From NCBI RefSeq assembly GCF_022012415.1, contig NZ_JAKLTR010000001.1:310001-374000 (forward strand): 64,000 nt of DNA, in the 5' to 3' direction. Shown here piece by piece: positions 43,333-52,380 of this stretch; positions within the stretch are counted from its first letter, which is position 1, and each line of letters starts with the position of its first letter. A program made the translations under genes and the position numbers. Under the pieces are notes generated by a model that had not been told where the DNA came from, did not search any database, and saw only the letters and a program-made list of their open reading frames with translations. The stretch is from Terrimonas ginsenosidimutans. Its GTDB lineage: Bacteria; Bacteroidota; Bacteroidia; Chitinophagales; Chitinophagaceae.

Positions 43333-45570
43333 ATGAAATCAGTATTAACTGCAAGTCTTCGCCAAAGCGCAATCTACATTCCCGAAGCCCTCACAACCGT
43401 TGAGGTGCACAACCTGCGCGAAACAACCGCCGTGCTCGTTGCCAATCTCGCAAAACTTGGCTATGGTGTTTCCGAGCCATTACTAAAAGCGCTGAACCAG
43501 GCAGCACCTTCTTTTCAATCAATGATCCTTGAAAGAATGAAAGAGATTGCCGGCGTGAATAAGAACTGGACCCCGCTTGTGAAAGGATGGGACAATCCAA
43601 CCGGTGAAGGGCTGCTTGATCATATTGTTACCTGGTTTGTAAATAAATATAACCTTCCGGGAACAACGCTTACCTGTGGCCATAAGATCCCTGCAAATAC
43701 TTTTCCATTAAACCGTTACAATGGCTGTCCCTTCTGCGGAACCCCATTCACAATGGGGGAGATCGAACATTACAAACAAAACAGCTCGCAGAAAATACTT
43801 GAACTGTGGAGAGAAGGTGATGCAAGGTCATTCCTTTCAGACCTGTTGACATCAAAGACCGCACTGGATGCAACACAAATGGATAGCCTCCATATTCTGT
43901 TGGCTGAGTTTGGCTTCCCCGCCGGTATACAGGTTGGCATAAAAGAAACATTGATGTGCGTGATCGATTTCTATCGTAGTGTTGGAGAAGCGGAAAAAGC
44001 CCAAAGCCTTTTCACGTCTCCAACCGATATACTGCGCTACCTCTGGTACAAGCATACCGGTTTCCTGCAGATAGTCGAGCCCAAAACGATCATTCAACGG
44101 GCTACGAAGAATAAAGTTGCCTCCAACCGGTTCTTCTTTAACAAGAACGCATTTGCTATCGTTGAGGAAAGAGCAAAACTGAAACTGAAATATTCCCGCA
44201 GGGATTGCCTGATCGTCGCAAACTGGCTGAATAACCTCGAACTGGCGCCTGAGAAGATCTGTGAGATCATGCATCCTAAACGTGGAATGTGGGTTCGTTT
44301 TATCCGTGCGCTCCGCCTGGTCGAGTACAGCAAGCGCCCGAACTTTGAAAAACTGGCAACCGTGCTTGACCTGTTCTACAAAGAAGAATACGAAGTATGG
44401 CAGGGGCGTGTAGAACACTTCAGGTTGCGGTATGATGCCGCCAACACCTTTCGGTTATTGCAGCAAAGGCCTGGCCTGTTTGCCCGTTCTCTTTTTGCCA
44501 ATATGCTTTGGTTCGGAGCAGACGAAGCAACTGCTGCTTTTGCAAATATCATAGGAAAAGTACCTGCCCGGTTGGTCTTTACGCTGGATATGTATGCAGA
44601 GGCCTATTTCGACGCAAGCGCTCAGCGCTCTGTAAAACCATTAGGAGGAGTCTCTAAGAAGGTTTCCGCGAATCACTTATTGTCACTGTATGAAAAAGAC
44701 CAGTTGAATGAAATGAAAGCGGCCGTAGGTAAACTTTGCCGTCTGTCTTTAATGGAGCGCTTTGCGGCAAAAAATGTAACTGCAAAAACCATTTACATTG
44801 ATCCTGTTCTGTACACGATCCCTTTGCCTCTTAGTGATCGTAGCAGCGCTATCCAGGACATTCCTGCGGCAATCGCCGGAAGCCGGTTCCCTGTGGAAGG
44901 AAACACTGTCCGACTCTTCATGCAATGGGGCAAAGGCTTAAAGGCCCAGCCGCTGGATATGGACCTGAGCTGTACGGTACTTTATGATCATAAAAGCGAA
45001 TTCTGTTCGTTCAGCTCTTTGAGCATCGCCGGTTGTAAACACTCCGGCGATATACGCAGCATTCCTGATATGGTGGGCACGGCTGAATATATAGAGATCG
45101 ACCTCCCTGCGTTGCAGAAAAATAAAGCCAACCTGGTCGTGTTTGCCTGTAACGCCTATTCATCAGGTGGCATTACGCCAAACCTGGTGCTTGGGTGGAT
45201 GAATAGCGGATTTCCTATGAAGATTTCTGAAACTACCGGTGTAGCATACGACCCCTCTTGTGTACAGCACCAGGTGCGTGTGATCAATACCCTCACCAAA
45301 GGTCTGGTATTTGGAGCGCTTGATGTAAACAGCCGGGAGATCATCTGGTTGGAACATCCTTTTGATGGTCAGGTAGTGCAAAACCTCGGGATGAGCGCCG
45401 TCAACGCAATGCTGCAAAAACTGCGAAGCAAGATGAGCATTGGAGAAGCCCTCGGGATCAAAGCAGCTGCTCAGCAATTAGCCATTGCGTCTGATGAAGA
45501 GGCAGACGAAGTATACACTTCCAAATGGGCGCGGAACGCAGCAGCCGTTTCAAACCTGTTATTTGACTGA
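43333..45570 (+). CDS. Large protein with RING-like zinc motif and C-terminal TerD-like domain (MXAN_6230/SCO0854 family)
   Basis: 745 aa; I used the ATG at 43333, three codons after a TTG. A zinc-knuckle/RING-like motif lies near residue 115: LTCGHKIP (C115, H117) and NGCPFCGTPF (C132, C135). A helical middle region (about 150-500) is rich in basic and aromatic residues and could bind RNA. Residues about 520-690 resemble TerD (LDMDLSCTVLYDH with a possible calcium site, HSGDIRSIPDM, EYIEIDLPAL, VVFACNAYSSGG). I recognise it as the MXAN_6230/SCO0854 RING-domain family. Role unknown; the tRNA-like RNA next door may be its cofactor or substrate. That link is inference. Confidence 0.8.
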   Translation: MKSVLTASLRQSAIYIPEALTTVEVHNLRETTAVLVANLAKLGYGVSEPLLKALNQAAPSFQSMILERMKEIAGVNKNWTPLVKGWDNPTGEGLLDHIVTWFVNKYNLPGTTLTCGHKIPANTFPLNRYNGCPFCGTPFTMGEIEHYKQNSSQKILELWREGDARSFLSDLLTSKTALDATQMDSLHILLAEFGFPAGIQVGIKETLMCVIDFYRSVGEAEKAQSLFTSPTDILRYLWYKHTGFLQIVEPKTIIQRATKNKVASNRFFFNKNAFAIVEERAKLKLKYSRRDCLIVANWLNNLELAPEKICEIMHPKRGMWVRFIRALRLVEYSKRPNFEKLATVLDLFYKEEYEVWQGRVEHFRLRYDAANTFRLLQQRPGLFARSLFANMLWFGADEATAAFANIIGKVPARLVFTLDMYAEAYFDASAQRSVKPLGGVSKKVSANHLLSLYEKDQLNEMKAAVGKLCRLSLMERFAAKNVTAKTIYIDPVLYTIPLPLSDRSSAIQDIPAAIAGSRFPVEGNTVRLFMQWGKGLKAQPLDMDLSCTVLYDHKSEFCSFSSLSIAGCKHSGDIRSIPDMVGTAEYIEIDLPALQKNKANLVVFACNAYSSGGITPNLVLGWMNSGFPMKISETTGVAYDPSCVQHQVRVINTLTKGLVFGALDVNSREIIWLEHPFDGQVVQNLGMSAVNAMLQKLRSKMSIGEALGIKAAAQQLAIASDEEADEVYTSKWARNAAAVSNLLFD

Positions 45571-45597
45571 TAATAAACCTTCATCTTATAAAACGAC

Positions 45598-45623
45598 CAA
45601 AGGCTCCAGGAATGGAGCCTTTG
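45598..45623. terminator. Bidirectional terminator
   Basis: CAAAGGCTCCA-GGAA-TGGAGCCTTTG, a perfect 11-bp stem with a tetraloop, between the convergent RING/TerD-like gene and the permease. Confidence 0.85.
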
Positions 45624-45653
45624 ACATTTAACATACACTAAAAACTGAAAAAC

Positions 45654-48044
45654 TTATTCGCTCCGCAAACTATCCACCGGGTTAGACCTTGCGGCTTTGA
45701 TCGTTTGAAAACTTACTGTAATAATTGCGATCAGCAACACCAACCCGGCAGCCAGTGCAAACAATGGCCAGCCCGGCTCTATCCTGTAGGCAAAGGTGTC
45801 CAGCCAATGATTGGTCGCCCAGTACCCGATCGGTATCGCAATGATCACCGACAGGATCACCAGCCGTATAAAATCCCTGCTTAACAGGGAAGCCAGGTTG
45901 GAAACACTTGCACCCAGAACTTTCCGCACGCCGATCTCTTTCTTGCGCTGACCTGTCAGATATGCTGCCATTGCGAATAATCCCATGATGGATATCACGA
46001 TCGCAATGACCGCAAATACACTGATGATCTGTTGCAATCTTACATGCGCTGCAAACAATCGCTGAAAATTATCGTCGATAAATGAATAGCGGATCGGCAG
46101 GTCCGGTTCCACGCTTTTCCATATCTGAGTCAATCCCGCTATCGTACCCGCTGCTTTATCCGAGTTTATTTTTACCAGCAAGGCGCCGCCTGACTGGAAC
46201 ATACATGCCTTATTCCCGATCGTGTAGACCATCGGTTGCACCGCTGTTTCAAGTCCCTGCACATTAAAATCACGAACGATCCCGACCACCTGTACCGGCA
46301 CAGTATCGCATCCTTCAAAGAACACGGGTTTACCTAATACATTATCTCCTCCAAGCTTCCGCGCGGCCGTTTCGTTTATGATAGCCGAACGCGTTTGCTG
46401 ATCTGTCTGGCGATCATCGAACAGCCTTCCTTTTACCAGCTTCACGTCCAGCGTTGAAAAATAATCCGCACTTACTTTCACGGATGAAAGGCGGTGCTGC
46501 GCGCCGGCATAGCTAAAACGGAAAGTGGACGTGTCTGCGTATTTGTCGCCCGGAACCTTGGTCGACTTGGATACATACCTCACTCCCGGCACACTCAACA
46601 ACTTTGTGCGCGTAGCATCAAAATTCCGGTCTCTTGAATTCTGTGTCGCTTCTATCCGGACAACCTGCTGCCCTGAAAATCCCTTATCCCGTGTTTCCAT
46701 AAACCGGATCTGCCGGTTGATCACAAGTATTGCAAATACAAAAAATGCGGCAACCACAAACTGCGCGACGATCAGACCATTACGAAGAGTACGGCCCTTT
46801 GATCCGCTGGAATACTCCCCTTTCAACACTTTGTTCGTATTCACCAGTGAAAGGACCACCGCAGGATAAAGTCCGGATAAAACTATAACAACCACGAGAC
46901 TTATCAGGATCTGCAACAGGATGAACCCTAAATTATTCGCTCCGAAAAATGAAAGTTGGATCCCGAAGCTTTTCGAAAAAAATGGCAAAGCCAGCTGAGC
47001 GATCACCACCGCAAGTACCAGGCTGATCAGACACTGCAAAGCCGTCTCCCCCAGGAATTGCCTGACCAGTTGCCAGCGGCTTGATCCAAGCGTTTTCCGG
47101 ATCCCAACCTCCTTTGCACGCCGGATAGATGCGGCAATGGAAAGATTACTGAAGTTGATGGCGCCCGCAACCAGCAGCAGAAATGCCAGCACGACCAACA
47201 CCGCCACTGTTTTAAAATTCGTTGCCCCATGACGCGGAAAGTTATGGATACTTCCTACTGCATCCGCAAACAACCCCTGCGTATGCCCCGCTGCACGAAA
47301 TGCCTCATACGACTGATCGTCTTTCTTCACACGTTCATTATAATAAAGCGGGTTGATTGCTGCGTCCAGCTTTTCAACACTCAGCTCATTCTTTGTTTTG
47401 ACATATGTCTCATATGACATGTTCCCCCAATGGTTATTACCATTCGCCCAGGGACTTAACCAGGCGAACTGGATATCGAGGTGGGATGGCCCTGATGGTG
47501 CTGAAAAAACCGCCGTCACTTCCGCATCAATATTGCTATAGATCCTGACCATTTTGCCTACCGGATCTGTATCGCCAAACAGCTTCTTGCTTAATGCCGC
47601 GGAAAGGATCAGCGCATTTGGTTTATGCAACGGACTCACCCGGTCACCCGCTACGATCTCAAGCGGAAATACTTTCAGAAAATTGGAATCAACCTCCACA
47701 CTTCCCGTCGCATACAGTTTTGTATCGCCTGCCGCAAGTGGAACTTCATAATCTCCGCCCGACTGAATCCGTGTAGCCGTTTCGATCTCAGATGACTTGC
47801 CCGCAAGAAAAGAAGCCAGCGGTGCAGCCGTTGTTTCAAAGACTTCTTCATCAGAACGCAGGCTGACCTTGTACACTTTCTTTAACTCCGGGCTCCATTT
47901 ATCGTAATTGAGCTCATGATTCAGATATAGCAACACAACAATGAAACCCGCAAGGCCAACCGCAAGACCCGCAATGTTGATACTGCTGTACACTTTACTT
48001 CGCGCCATGTTGCGAAGGCTGATCCTGAAGAAATGTTTTATCAT
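45654..48044 (-). CDS. MacB/FtsX-type ABC transporter permease
   Basis: 796 aa from the ATG at 48044 (MIKHFFRISLRN). Same duplicated architecture as the paralogue at 32467: first FtsX unit with INFSNLSIAASIRRAKEVGIRKTLGSSRWQLVRQFLGE, two periplasmic MacB-PCD domains, second FtsX unit with YLTGQRKKEIGVRKVLGASVSNL. No ATPase gene is adjacent. The two permeases are clearly diverged, so this is not a recent duplication. It is monocistronic. Confidence 0.93.
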   Translation of the reverse strand: MIKHFFRISLRNMARSKVYSSINIAGLAVGLAGFIVVLLYLNHELNYDKWSPELKKVYKVSLRSDEEVFETTAAPLASFLAGKSSEIETATRIQSGGDYEVPLAAGDTKLYATGSVEVDSNFLKVFPLEIVAGDRVSPLHKPNALILSAALSKKLFGDTDPVGKMVRIYSNIDAEVTAVFSAPSGPSHLDIQFAWLSPWANGNNHWGNMSYETYVKTKNELSVEKLDAAINPLYYNERVKKDDQSYEAFRAAGHTQGLFADAVGSIHNFPRHGATNFKTVAVLVVLAFLLLVAGAINFSNLSIAASIRRAKEVGIRKTLGSSRWQLVRQFLGETALQCLISLVLAVVIAQLALPFFSKSFGIQLSFFGANNLGFILLQILISLVVVIVLSGLYPAVVLSLVNTNKVLKGEYSSGSKGRTLRNGLIVAQFVVAAFFVFAILVINRQIRFMETRDKGFSGQQVVRIEATQNSRDRNFDATRTKLLSVPGVRYVSKSTKVPGDKYADTSTFRFSYAGAQHRLSSVKVSADYFSTLDVKLVKGRLFDDRQTDQQTRSAIINETAARKLGGDNVLGKPVFFEGCDTVPVQVVGIVRDFNVQGLETAVQPMVYTIGNKACMFQSGGALLVKINSDKAAGTIAGLTQIWKSVEPDLPIRYSFIDDNFQRLFAAHVRLQQIISVFAVIAIVISIMGLFAMAAYLTGQRKKEIGVRKVLGASVSNLASLLSRDFIRLVILSVIIAIPIGYWATNHWLDTFAYRIEPGWPLFALAAGLVLLIAIITVSFQTIKAARSNPVDSLRSE

Positions 48045-48293
48045 AATACAGTGATATGGTGGCATACCGCCATCAAAAACATGCCATTCAGGTAATTCTT
48101 TATTTATCAGAGAGTTGAAATCATTTTAGCAAGCCTTTCGTTCGCTTTTGATACAGTCATCGCGTGAAATTGATACAGTGCCGTACCCAAGAAGCCGCGC
48201 TGTTAAAATTTCATTAGCGGGGCTCCCGCAGATCGTCGCAGATAAATGGGGATGCTCAGTCCCAGCGGCAACTTACGCAACACCTGCAAAAAG

Positions 48294-48319
48294 AAGGGTG
48301 AGCCAAATGGCCCACCCTT
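48294..48319 (-). terminator. Terminator of the DUF695 gene
   Basis: AAGGGTGAGCC (48294-48304) and GGCCCACCCTT (48309-48319) pair with one mismatch over 11 bp around an AAAT loop, 24 nt after the stop on the minus strand. Confidence 0.65.
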
Positions 48320-48343
48320 TGTTCTTCTCCTATGCAGATAGCC

Positions 48344-49444
48344 TTAGCAGGCGCTTGAAAATTTTTCCACTGTCATCCAGTACTTATCACGGCAGATCGT
48401 GTAGTCTGCATCAATTACCCCTCTATATTCTGCGATCATCAGTTTCGCAATACGCGAAGCATGGCGAAACTCTGCGCAAGCGAAATAAACGGTCCGCATT
48501 CCGTTATACGTTTGCCTGCCGATATTGAGATACCCCTTCTCGTCCACAAGCAGATCACAGAGATCTTTCTCAAATCGATCCATCTTCCTGAACATTTGCT
48601 TATCAGGCATCCCGTTTATATGGTTGCCGGCATAATTGATCGTGATCGTCATCATCCATGGGTGCGATCCTTTCGCATCCCACTGAAGCAGATCAGTATT
48701 CATCAGTCCTATCGAAGTAAAGCCATTCGAATCCTGACCGCTGAATGTTGCATATCTGTCGGCCTCCGTATTATAGCGTCCGCCTTTATATTTCTCTACA
48801 AACTCGGCCTCCCGCCATTTCAGGTATGGGATCAGTTTCTCAAGCGCAATAGTTTCGTCCTCCAGCTGTGCAGGGCCGGAGACCTCAATGCCATCGATCA
48901 ATGTTGCCAGGTTCAATTCTCCTAAAGCATTCTCCAGGAAAACAAAAGTTCCGTTCTCTATCTGTTGCGCATTCTCCCTGTTATAATCTTTGTGCACGAA
49001 CACCAGTGATATTTCGTCAGGATGTACCGGATCTTTTTTTGCATAGAAGCCGATCTTTTCCCGGCTGAATTCATATCCCTTCTGGTTAGTCGATACGGCA
49101 TCAAGACCTGCTGCCGGTTTCAACGCAGTAAATCTCCATCCGGGGATCATCGGCGCTTTTGAGATCAGGTCTTCTGCAAAAACAAAGTTCTTAACATTGC
49201 CTTCGGCAGATATAATAAGTTCTGTGGTATCATCATCGCCGATGCCGCAAACACAAAAAAGGCCGGGATTGAGTTTATGCAATGCCGGTAACAACCGGTT
49301 CATCAAACGGGTGTCTACGTTCGTCCGGGATTGAAGTATTGAGTAAAATTCTTTCTCGTGAAAGGAAAACCATTTCCAGAAACTATCATAATCGGAAATG
49401 ATCACCTCCCTTGCCGGGGTAAAAAGCTTTTTTAGCAAGCTCAT
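48344..49444 (-). CDS. DUF695 family protein
   Basis: 366 aa from the ATG at 49444 (MSLLKKLFTPAREV). The N-terminal half holds a first domain (YDSFWKWFSFHEKEFYSIL, GIGDDDTTELIISAEG, PGWRFTALKPA). The C-terminal DUF695 part has WMMTITINYAGNHINGMPD, RFEKDLCDLLVDEKGYLNIGRQT, RTVYFACAEFRHASRI. Soluble, function unknown. The longer frame to 49531 adds 29 residues without coding character. Single gene with its own terminator. Confidence 0.83.
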   Translation of the reverse strand: MSLLKKLFTPAREVIISDYDSFWKWFSFHEKEFYSILQSRTNVDTRLMNRLLPALHKLNPGLFCVCGIGDDDTTELIISAEGNVKNFVFAEDLISKAPMIPGWRFTALKPAAGLDAVSTNQKGYEFSREKIGFYAKKDPVHPDEISLVFVHKDYNRENAQQIENGTFVFLENALGELNLATLIDGIEVSGPAQLEDETIALEKLIPYLKWREAEFVEKYKGGRYNTEADRYATFSGQDSNGFTSIGLMNTDLLQWDAKGSHPWMMTITINYAGNHINGMPDKQMFRKMDRFEKDLCDLLVDEKGYLNIGRQTYNGMRTVYFACAEFRHASRIAKLMIAEYRGVIDADYTICRDKYWMTVEKFSSAC

Positions 49445-49716
49445 AATTACGCTGCTCTTAAAATATAGTTGGTTGCTTGTATCAAAAATAAAATCATTCA
49501 TTTCTGACACAATTCCAATAGTAAGCAGCATGTTTTTTATGGAAACCCGTTACGGGTAGTTGTTTGCCTATGTTAAGCGGCCAGAGGAAACGCAATAAGC
49601 ACAGACCTTCCTTTTGAGCTTTTTGTGATACTTCCCGGGCTCAGCATTAAGTTTTCCCACTTCAAACTTTATCTTCCCAAACCCCTTTAACTTTATCTAC
49701 TATAAAACTCTTCACT

Positions 49717-50271
49717 ATGCTAGACAATCTTCTTAACCTCGTAAAACAACAAGCCGGCTCATCTATTCTGAACAACCCGGAAGTCCCTAATGAAAAGAAT
49801 GAAGCAGCTGTTGAAGCAGCAGGCCAGGGTATTACCGGCGGTTTGCAGCAACTGCTTTCGCAGGGCGGTATTAAAGATGTAATGTCTTTATTCAGTGGTA
49901 AAAACGAGATCAATTCAGGCAACCCCGCGGTGCAGCAGGTTTCAGGGAATGTGATCCAGAATCTAATGGACAAGGTTGGATTAAACCAGCAGCAAGCCTC
50001 ATCCGTTGCAGGAGGTCTTGTTCCGGATGTTCTCAAAAACCTGGTCAACAAAACGAACGATCCGAACGATAACAGCTTCGATATACAGAGTATCTTCAAC
50101 TCTCTCAGCGGCGGAAGTACATCGGGATTGAATGTGCAGAACCTGCTCAACAAATTCAAAGGAGGTCTCGATCAGGATGGTGATGGCGACGTGGATCTGC
50201 AGGACCTCTCCGCGGCATTCTCCGGCAAAGGCGGTGGTGTAATGGATAAACTGAAGGGGCTGTTTAACTAG
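49717..50271 (+). CDS. DUF937 family protein with EF-hand-like loop
   Basis: 184 aa. The DUF937-like helical repeats (about 1-110) are Gln/Asn/Gly-rich (LLNLVKQQAGSSIL, VNGLN-like VGLNQQQASSVAGGLVPDVLKNLVNK). Near the C-terminus is a dockerin/EF-hand-like calcium loop, DQDGDGDVDLQDLSAAF, followed by GVMDKLKGLFN. No signal peptide. Function unknown; the calcium loop suggests regulation or stability. Monocistronic, followed by a terminator. Confidence 0.82.
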   Translation: MLDNLLNLVKQQAGSSILNNPEVPNEKNEAAVEAAGQGITGGLQQLLSQGGIKDVMSLFSGKNEINSGNPAVQQVSGNVIQNLMDKVGLNQQQASSVAGGLVPDVLKNLVNKTNDPNDNSFDIQSIFNSLSGGSTSGLNVQNLLNKFKGGLDQDGDGDVDLQDLSAAFSGKGGGVMDKLKGLFN

Positions 50272-50364
50272 GCGAGCATCATGCATGCTGACTAATATCG
50301 TGCAGTACGCAATTATCCACGCATTTCTGATTCGGCCTCTGCCAGGCTTCTATCAAACTAACGG

Positions 50365-50400
50365 AACCGGGGCTTCCACGAAAAGATGAAAGCCCCGGTT
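50365..50400. terminator. Bidirectional terminator
   Basis: AACCGGGGCTT (50365-50375) and AAGCCCCGGTT (50390-50400) form a perfect 11-bp stem with a 14-nt loop between convergent stops. Confidence 0.85.
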
Positions 50401-50446
50401 TCAATTCGCGCAGGAAGATCGTTCTGGATCTCCTGATCTTTATTCG

Positions 50447-51106
50447 TTAATCACTGAAATTCCAGTTAAGGATCGGCAAACTCCTTTTCTCATTCCTATT
50501 CCAAAGTCCCAGTTGTATTCCTCTTGTTCTCGAACTTTTATTCATAAACCCGATCTGGATTCCATTCATCTTATAGGTTTGGCTGAATATCGACAGTTGT
50601 ATTCCGTTATGGACTTCAGTAAAACTTATCGGGCTGAAAGAGATCCCATTCACCCGCCCCTGGATCTGCGCAATTCCTCCTACAGACACACCATTCACCG
50701 TGCAATTACAAGCGGTTCCTGTTAATGATACACTCAGACCATACACTTTCTCAGAAACTACCTTCTTTTTAAATACCTGGAAAGCACTATCTGTTTCAGA
50801 TACGGGACTTGACGGTACAAATGCTGCGAGTAACCCAACACCGGGAGCTTCGAGTTTTAAGCCGATAGATGTTGTTTTTCTGGCACTATCCATGGAAGAC
50901 CATAATCCGCCAGAGACCCCAAGGATCACCGCATTCCTTTTATGATATGTCCATCCAGGAAAATAGAATTTCTTCTTTTGCGCTGCCACAGTTCCACTCA
51001 TAAAACAAATACAGAGCAGCAAAAGCAGGCACGATCTGGTTGCGGGAATAAAAACAACCTTCTTACTATTTATAAATAGAGAGGTTGCAGTGTTTTGCGT
51101 TATCAT
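50447..51106 (-). CDS. LA_2272-like surface repeat protein
   Basis: 219 aa from the ATG at 51106. A long N-terminal region leads to a signal-type hydrophobic stretch (SCLLLLLCICFMSGTVAAQ), so the first ~35 residues may be extra and the start is uncertain. The C-terminal half shows glycine-and-asparagine repeats of the form NGIQLSIF, NGIQIGFMNKS, RGIQLGLWNRNE and ends LPILNWNF, which matches the LA_2272 surface-repeat family. Probably exported to the cell surface. Function unknown. Confidence 0.72.
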   Translation of the reverse strand: MITQNTATSLFINSKKVVFIPATRSCLLLLLCICFMSGTVAAQKKKFYFPGWTYHKRNAVILGVSGGLWSSMDSARKTTSIGLKLEAPGVGLLAAFVPSSPVSETDSAFQVFKKKVVSEKVYGLSVSLTGTACNCTVNGVSVGGIAQIQGRVNGISFSPISFTEVHNGIQLSIFSQTYKMNGIQIGFMNKSSRTRGIQLGLWNRNEKRSLPILNWNFSD

Positions 51107-51273
51107 TACGGTGGCTTTGTACAGGTTGCAATTCCAGAGATCAGGCTCCTGATTGCATTTTTTTGTTGTGAATATAGTGGTTGATCTCAACAATAACGAA
51201 CACTTCATCTCCGCAATTGATTAAAACCCGATCATCCGCCTTCACCATAATGCTCAACTTATTTTCTCCGCAC

Positions 51274-52176
51274 CTATCCAAATGAAAAAGGACTCCCCGC
51301 CCCCACATGCTTCACCGGTATCGCCGGAAACTTCTGTTTTACCCATTCCGCCATATAAGCCGACCCGGGCTCCTCGCTCGGAATATGCCCCAGCACGATC
51401 AATGACAGCTTATCTCCTTTTGATCTTGCATCCCTCACATATTCCGCTGTTTCCCACTCCTGGATCTCTCCGCACATTAACACATCCGGTTTGCGGCTGC
51501 CGATAGCTGTGATCTGCCGTTGACCACCTGCCGCCCCAGGCATCAGGAGGATCTTCTTACAAACCTGCCGCGGATCACCGATATAACGAAGCTGTTTTAT
51601 ACCCAGCGACTTCTTCGCATGCATGATCAGCGTCTGCAATGATGACGATTGAATATCCGCCACCCAGCTTTCTGTATCGTATTGCTTTGTCCACCCCAAT
51701 CGCCTTACCACATAGTCGCGCACGCCATCCGGTTGATGCATATGTATATAGTCATGATTTCTCCAGACCGCAATATTATGTTTCTTCAAAAGGTCCATTT
51801 TATAATTGAACACATCATCGTTCTTTAACCATGCTGTCTCATCGGCATGATTATAAAATGTTGGCTCATGTGCAATGATAAAATTTGCATTCAATGCGAT
51901 CGCCTTGTTGATCACATCGATCGTTGCAAACATCGTGGTGATAATTCCTTTGACTTTTATATTCCGGTCACCGGATTTTAATGTATCGACCGTTTTTTCA
52001 AACGGACTACCAGGAACTTCCTTTATGAATGCATCCATGATCTGACCAACATTCAGTTCCTCCTGATGCGAGGCCAAAACACCCGCTGAAGAAGTCAGCA
52101 ATGCCGCCGACGCCAGCACTTTTCCAGACAGGGAAATAAATTCACGGCGGGAATGAGAAGGATTCTCTTTTTGCAT
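51274..52176 (-). CDS. Nif3-like dinuclear metal-centre protein, exported
   Basis: 300 aa from the ATG at 52176. The N-terminus looks like a Tat-type signal (SRREFISLSGKVLASAALLTSSAG). The Nif3 core has metal-site segments IIAHEPTFYNH, IAVWRNHDYIHMH and the C-terminal VLGHIPSEEPG. Nif3-family proteins bind two metal ions and may act as hydrolases; GTP cyclohydrolase I type 2 is a relative. An exported version is less usual. It is divergent from the HtrA gene. Confidence 0.85.
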   Translation of the reverse strand: MQKENPSHSRREFISLSGKVLASAALLTSSAGVLASHQEELNVGQIMDAFIKEVPGSPFEKTVDTLKSGDRNIKVKGIITTMFATIDVINKAIALNANFIIAHEPTFYNHADETAWLKNDDVFNYKMDLLKKHNIAVWRNHDYIHMHQPDGVRDYVVRRLGWTKQYDTESWVADIQSSSLQTLIMHAKKSLGIKQLRYIGDPRQVCKKILLMPGAAGGQRQITAIGSRKPDVLMCGEIQEWETAEYVRDARSKGDKLSLIVLGHIPSEEPGSAYMAEWVKQKFPAIPVKHVGAGSPFSFG

Positions 52177-52282
52177 ATCGTTATGTGTTAAGGAAGAAAG
52201 GTACGTCAAGGCCGTTGATTTAATTATTTGTACGCGCTTAATAAGCCGCCCAACCTTTCCGTGTCAAAATTGTTTGCCATTT

Positions 52283-52312
52283 TTCAGGACATATTTTCTT
52301 TATTCAGGACAT
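52283..52312. promoter_or_regulatory. Direct repeat pair in the Nif3/HtrA divergent region
   Basis: TTCAGGACAT occurs at 52283-52292 and again at 52303-52312, exactly 20 bp apart (two helical turns). It is positioned between the divergent starts at 52176 and 52381, as expected for a tandem-binding regulator. Confidence 0.5.
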
Positions 52313-52380
52313 CAATCTCTGCTTTTCGCTGTCAGTCCGTCAGAGATCCGGTCTGGTCAACGCTTTGATGTATTGCAGTT

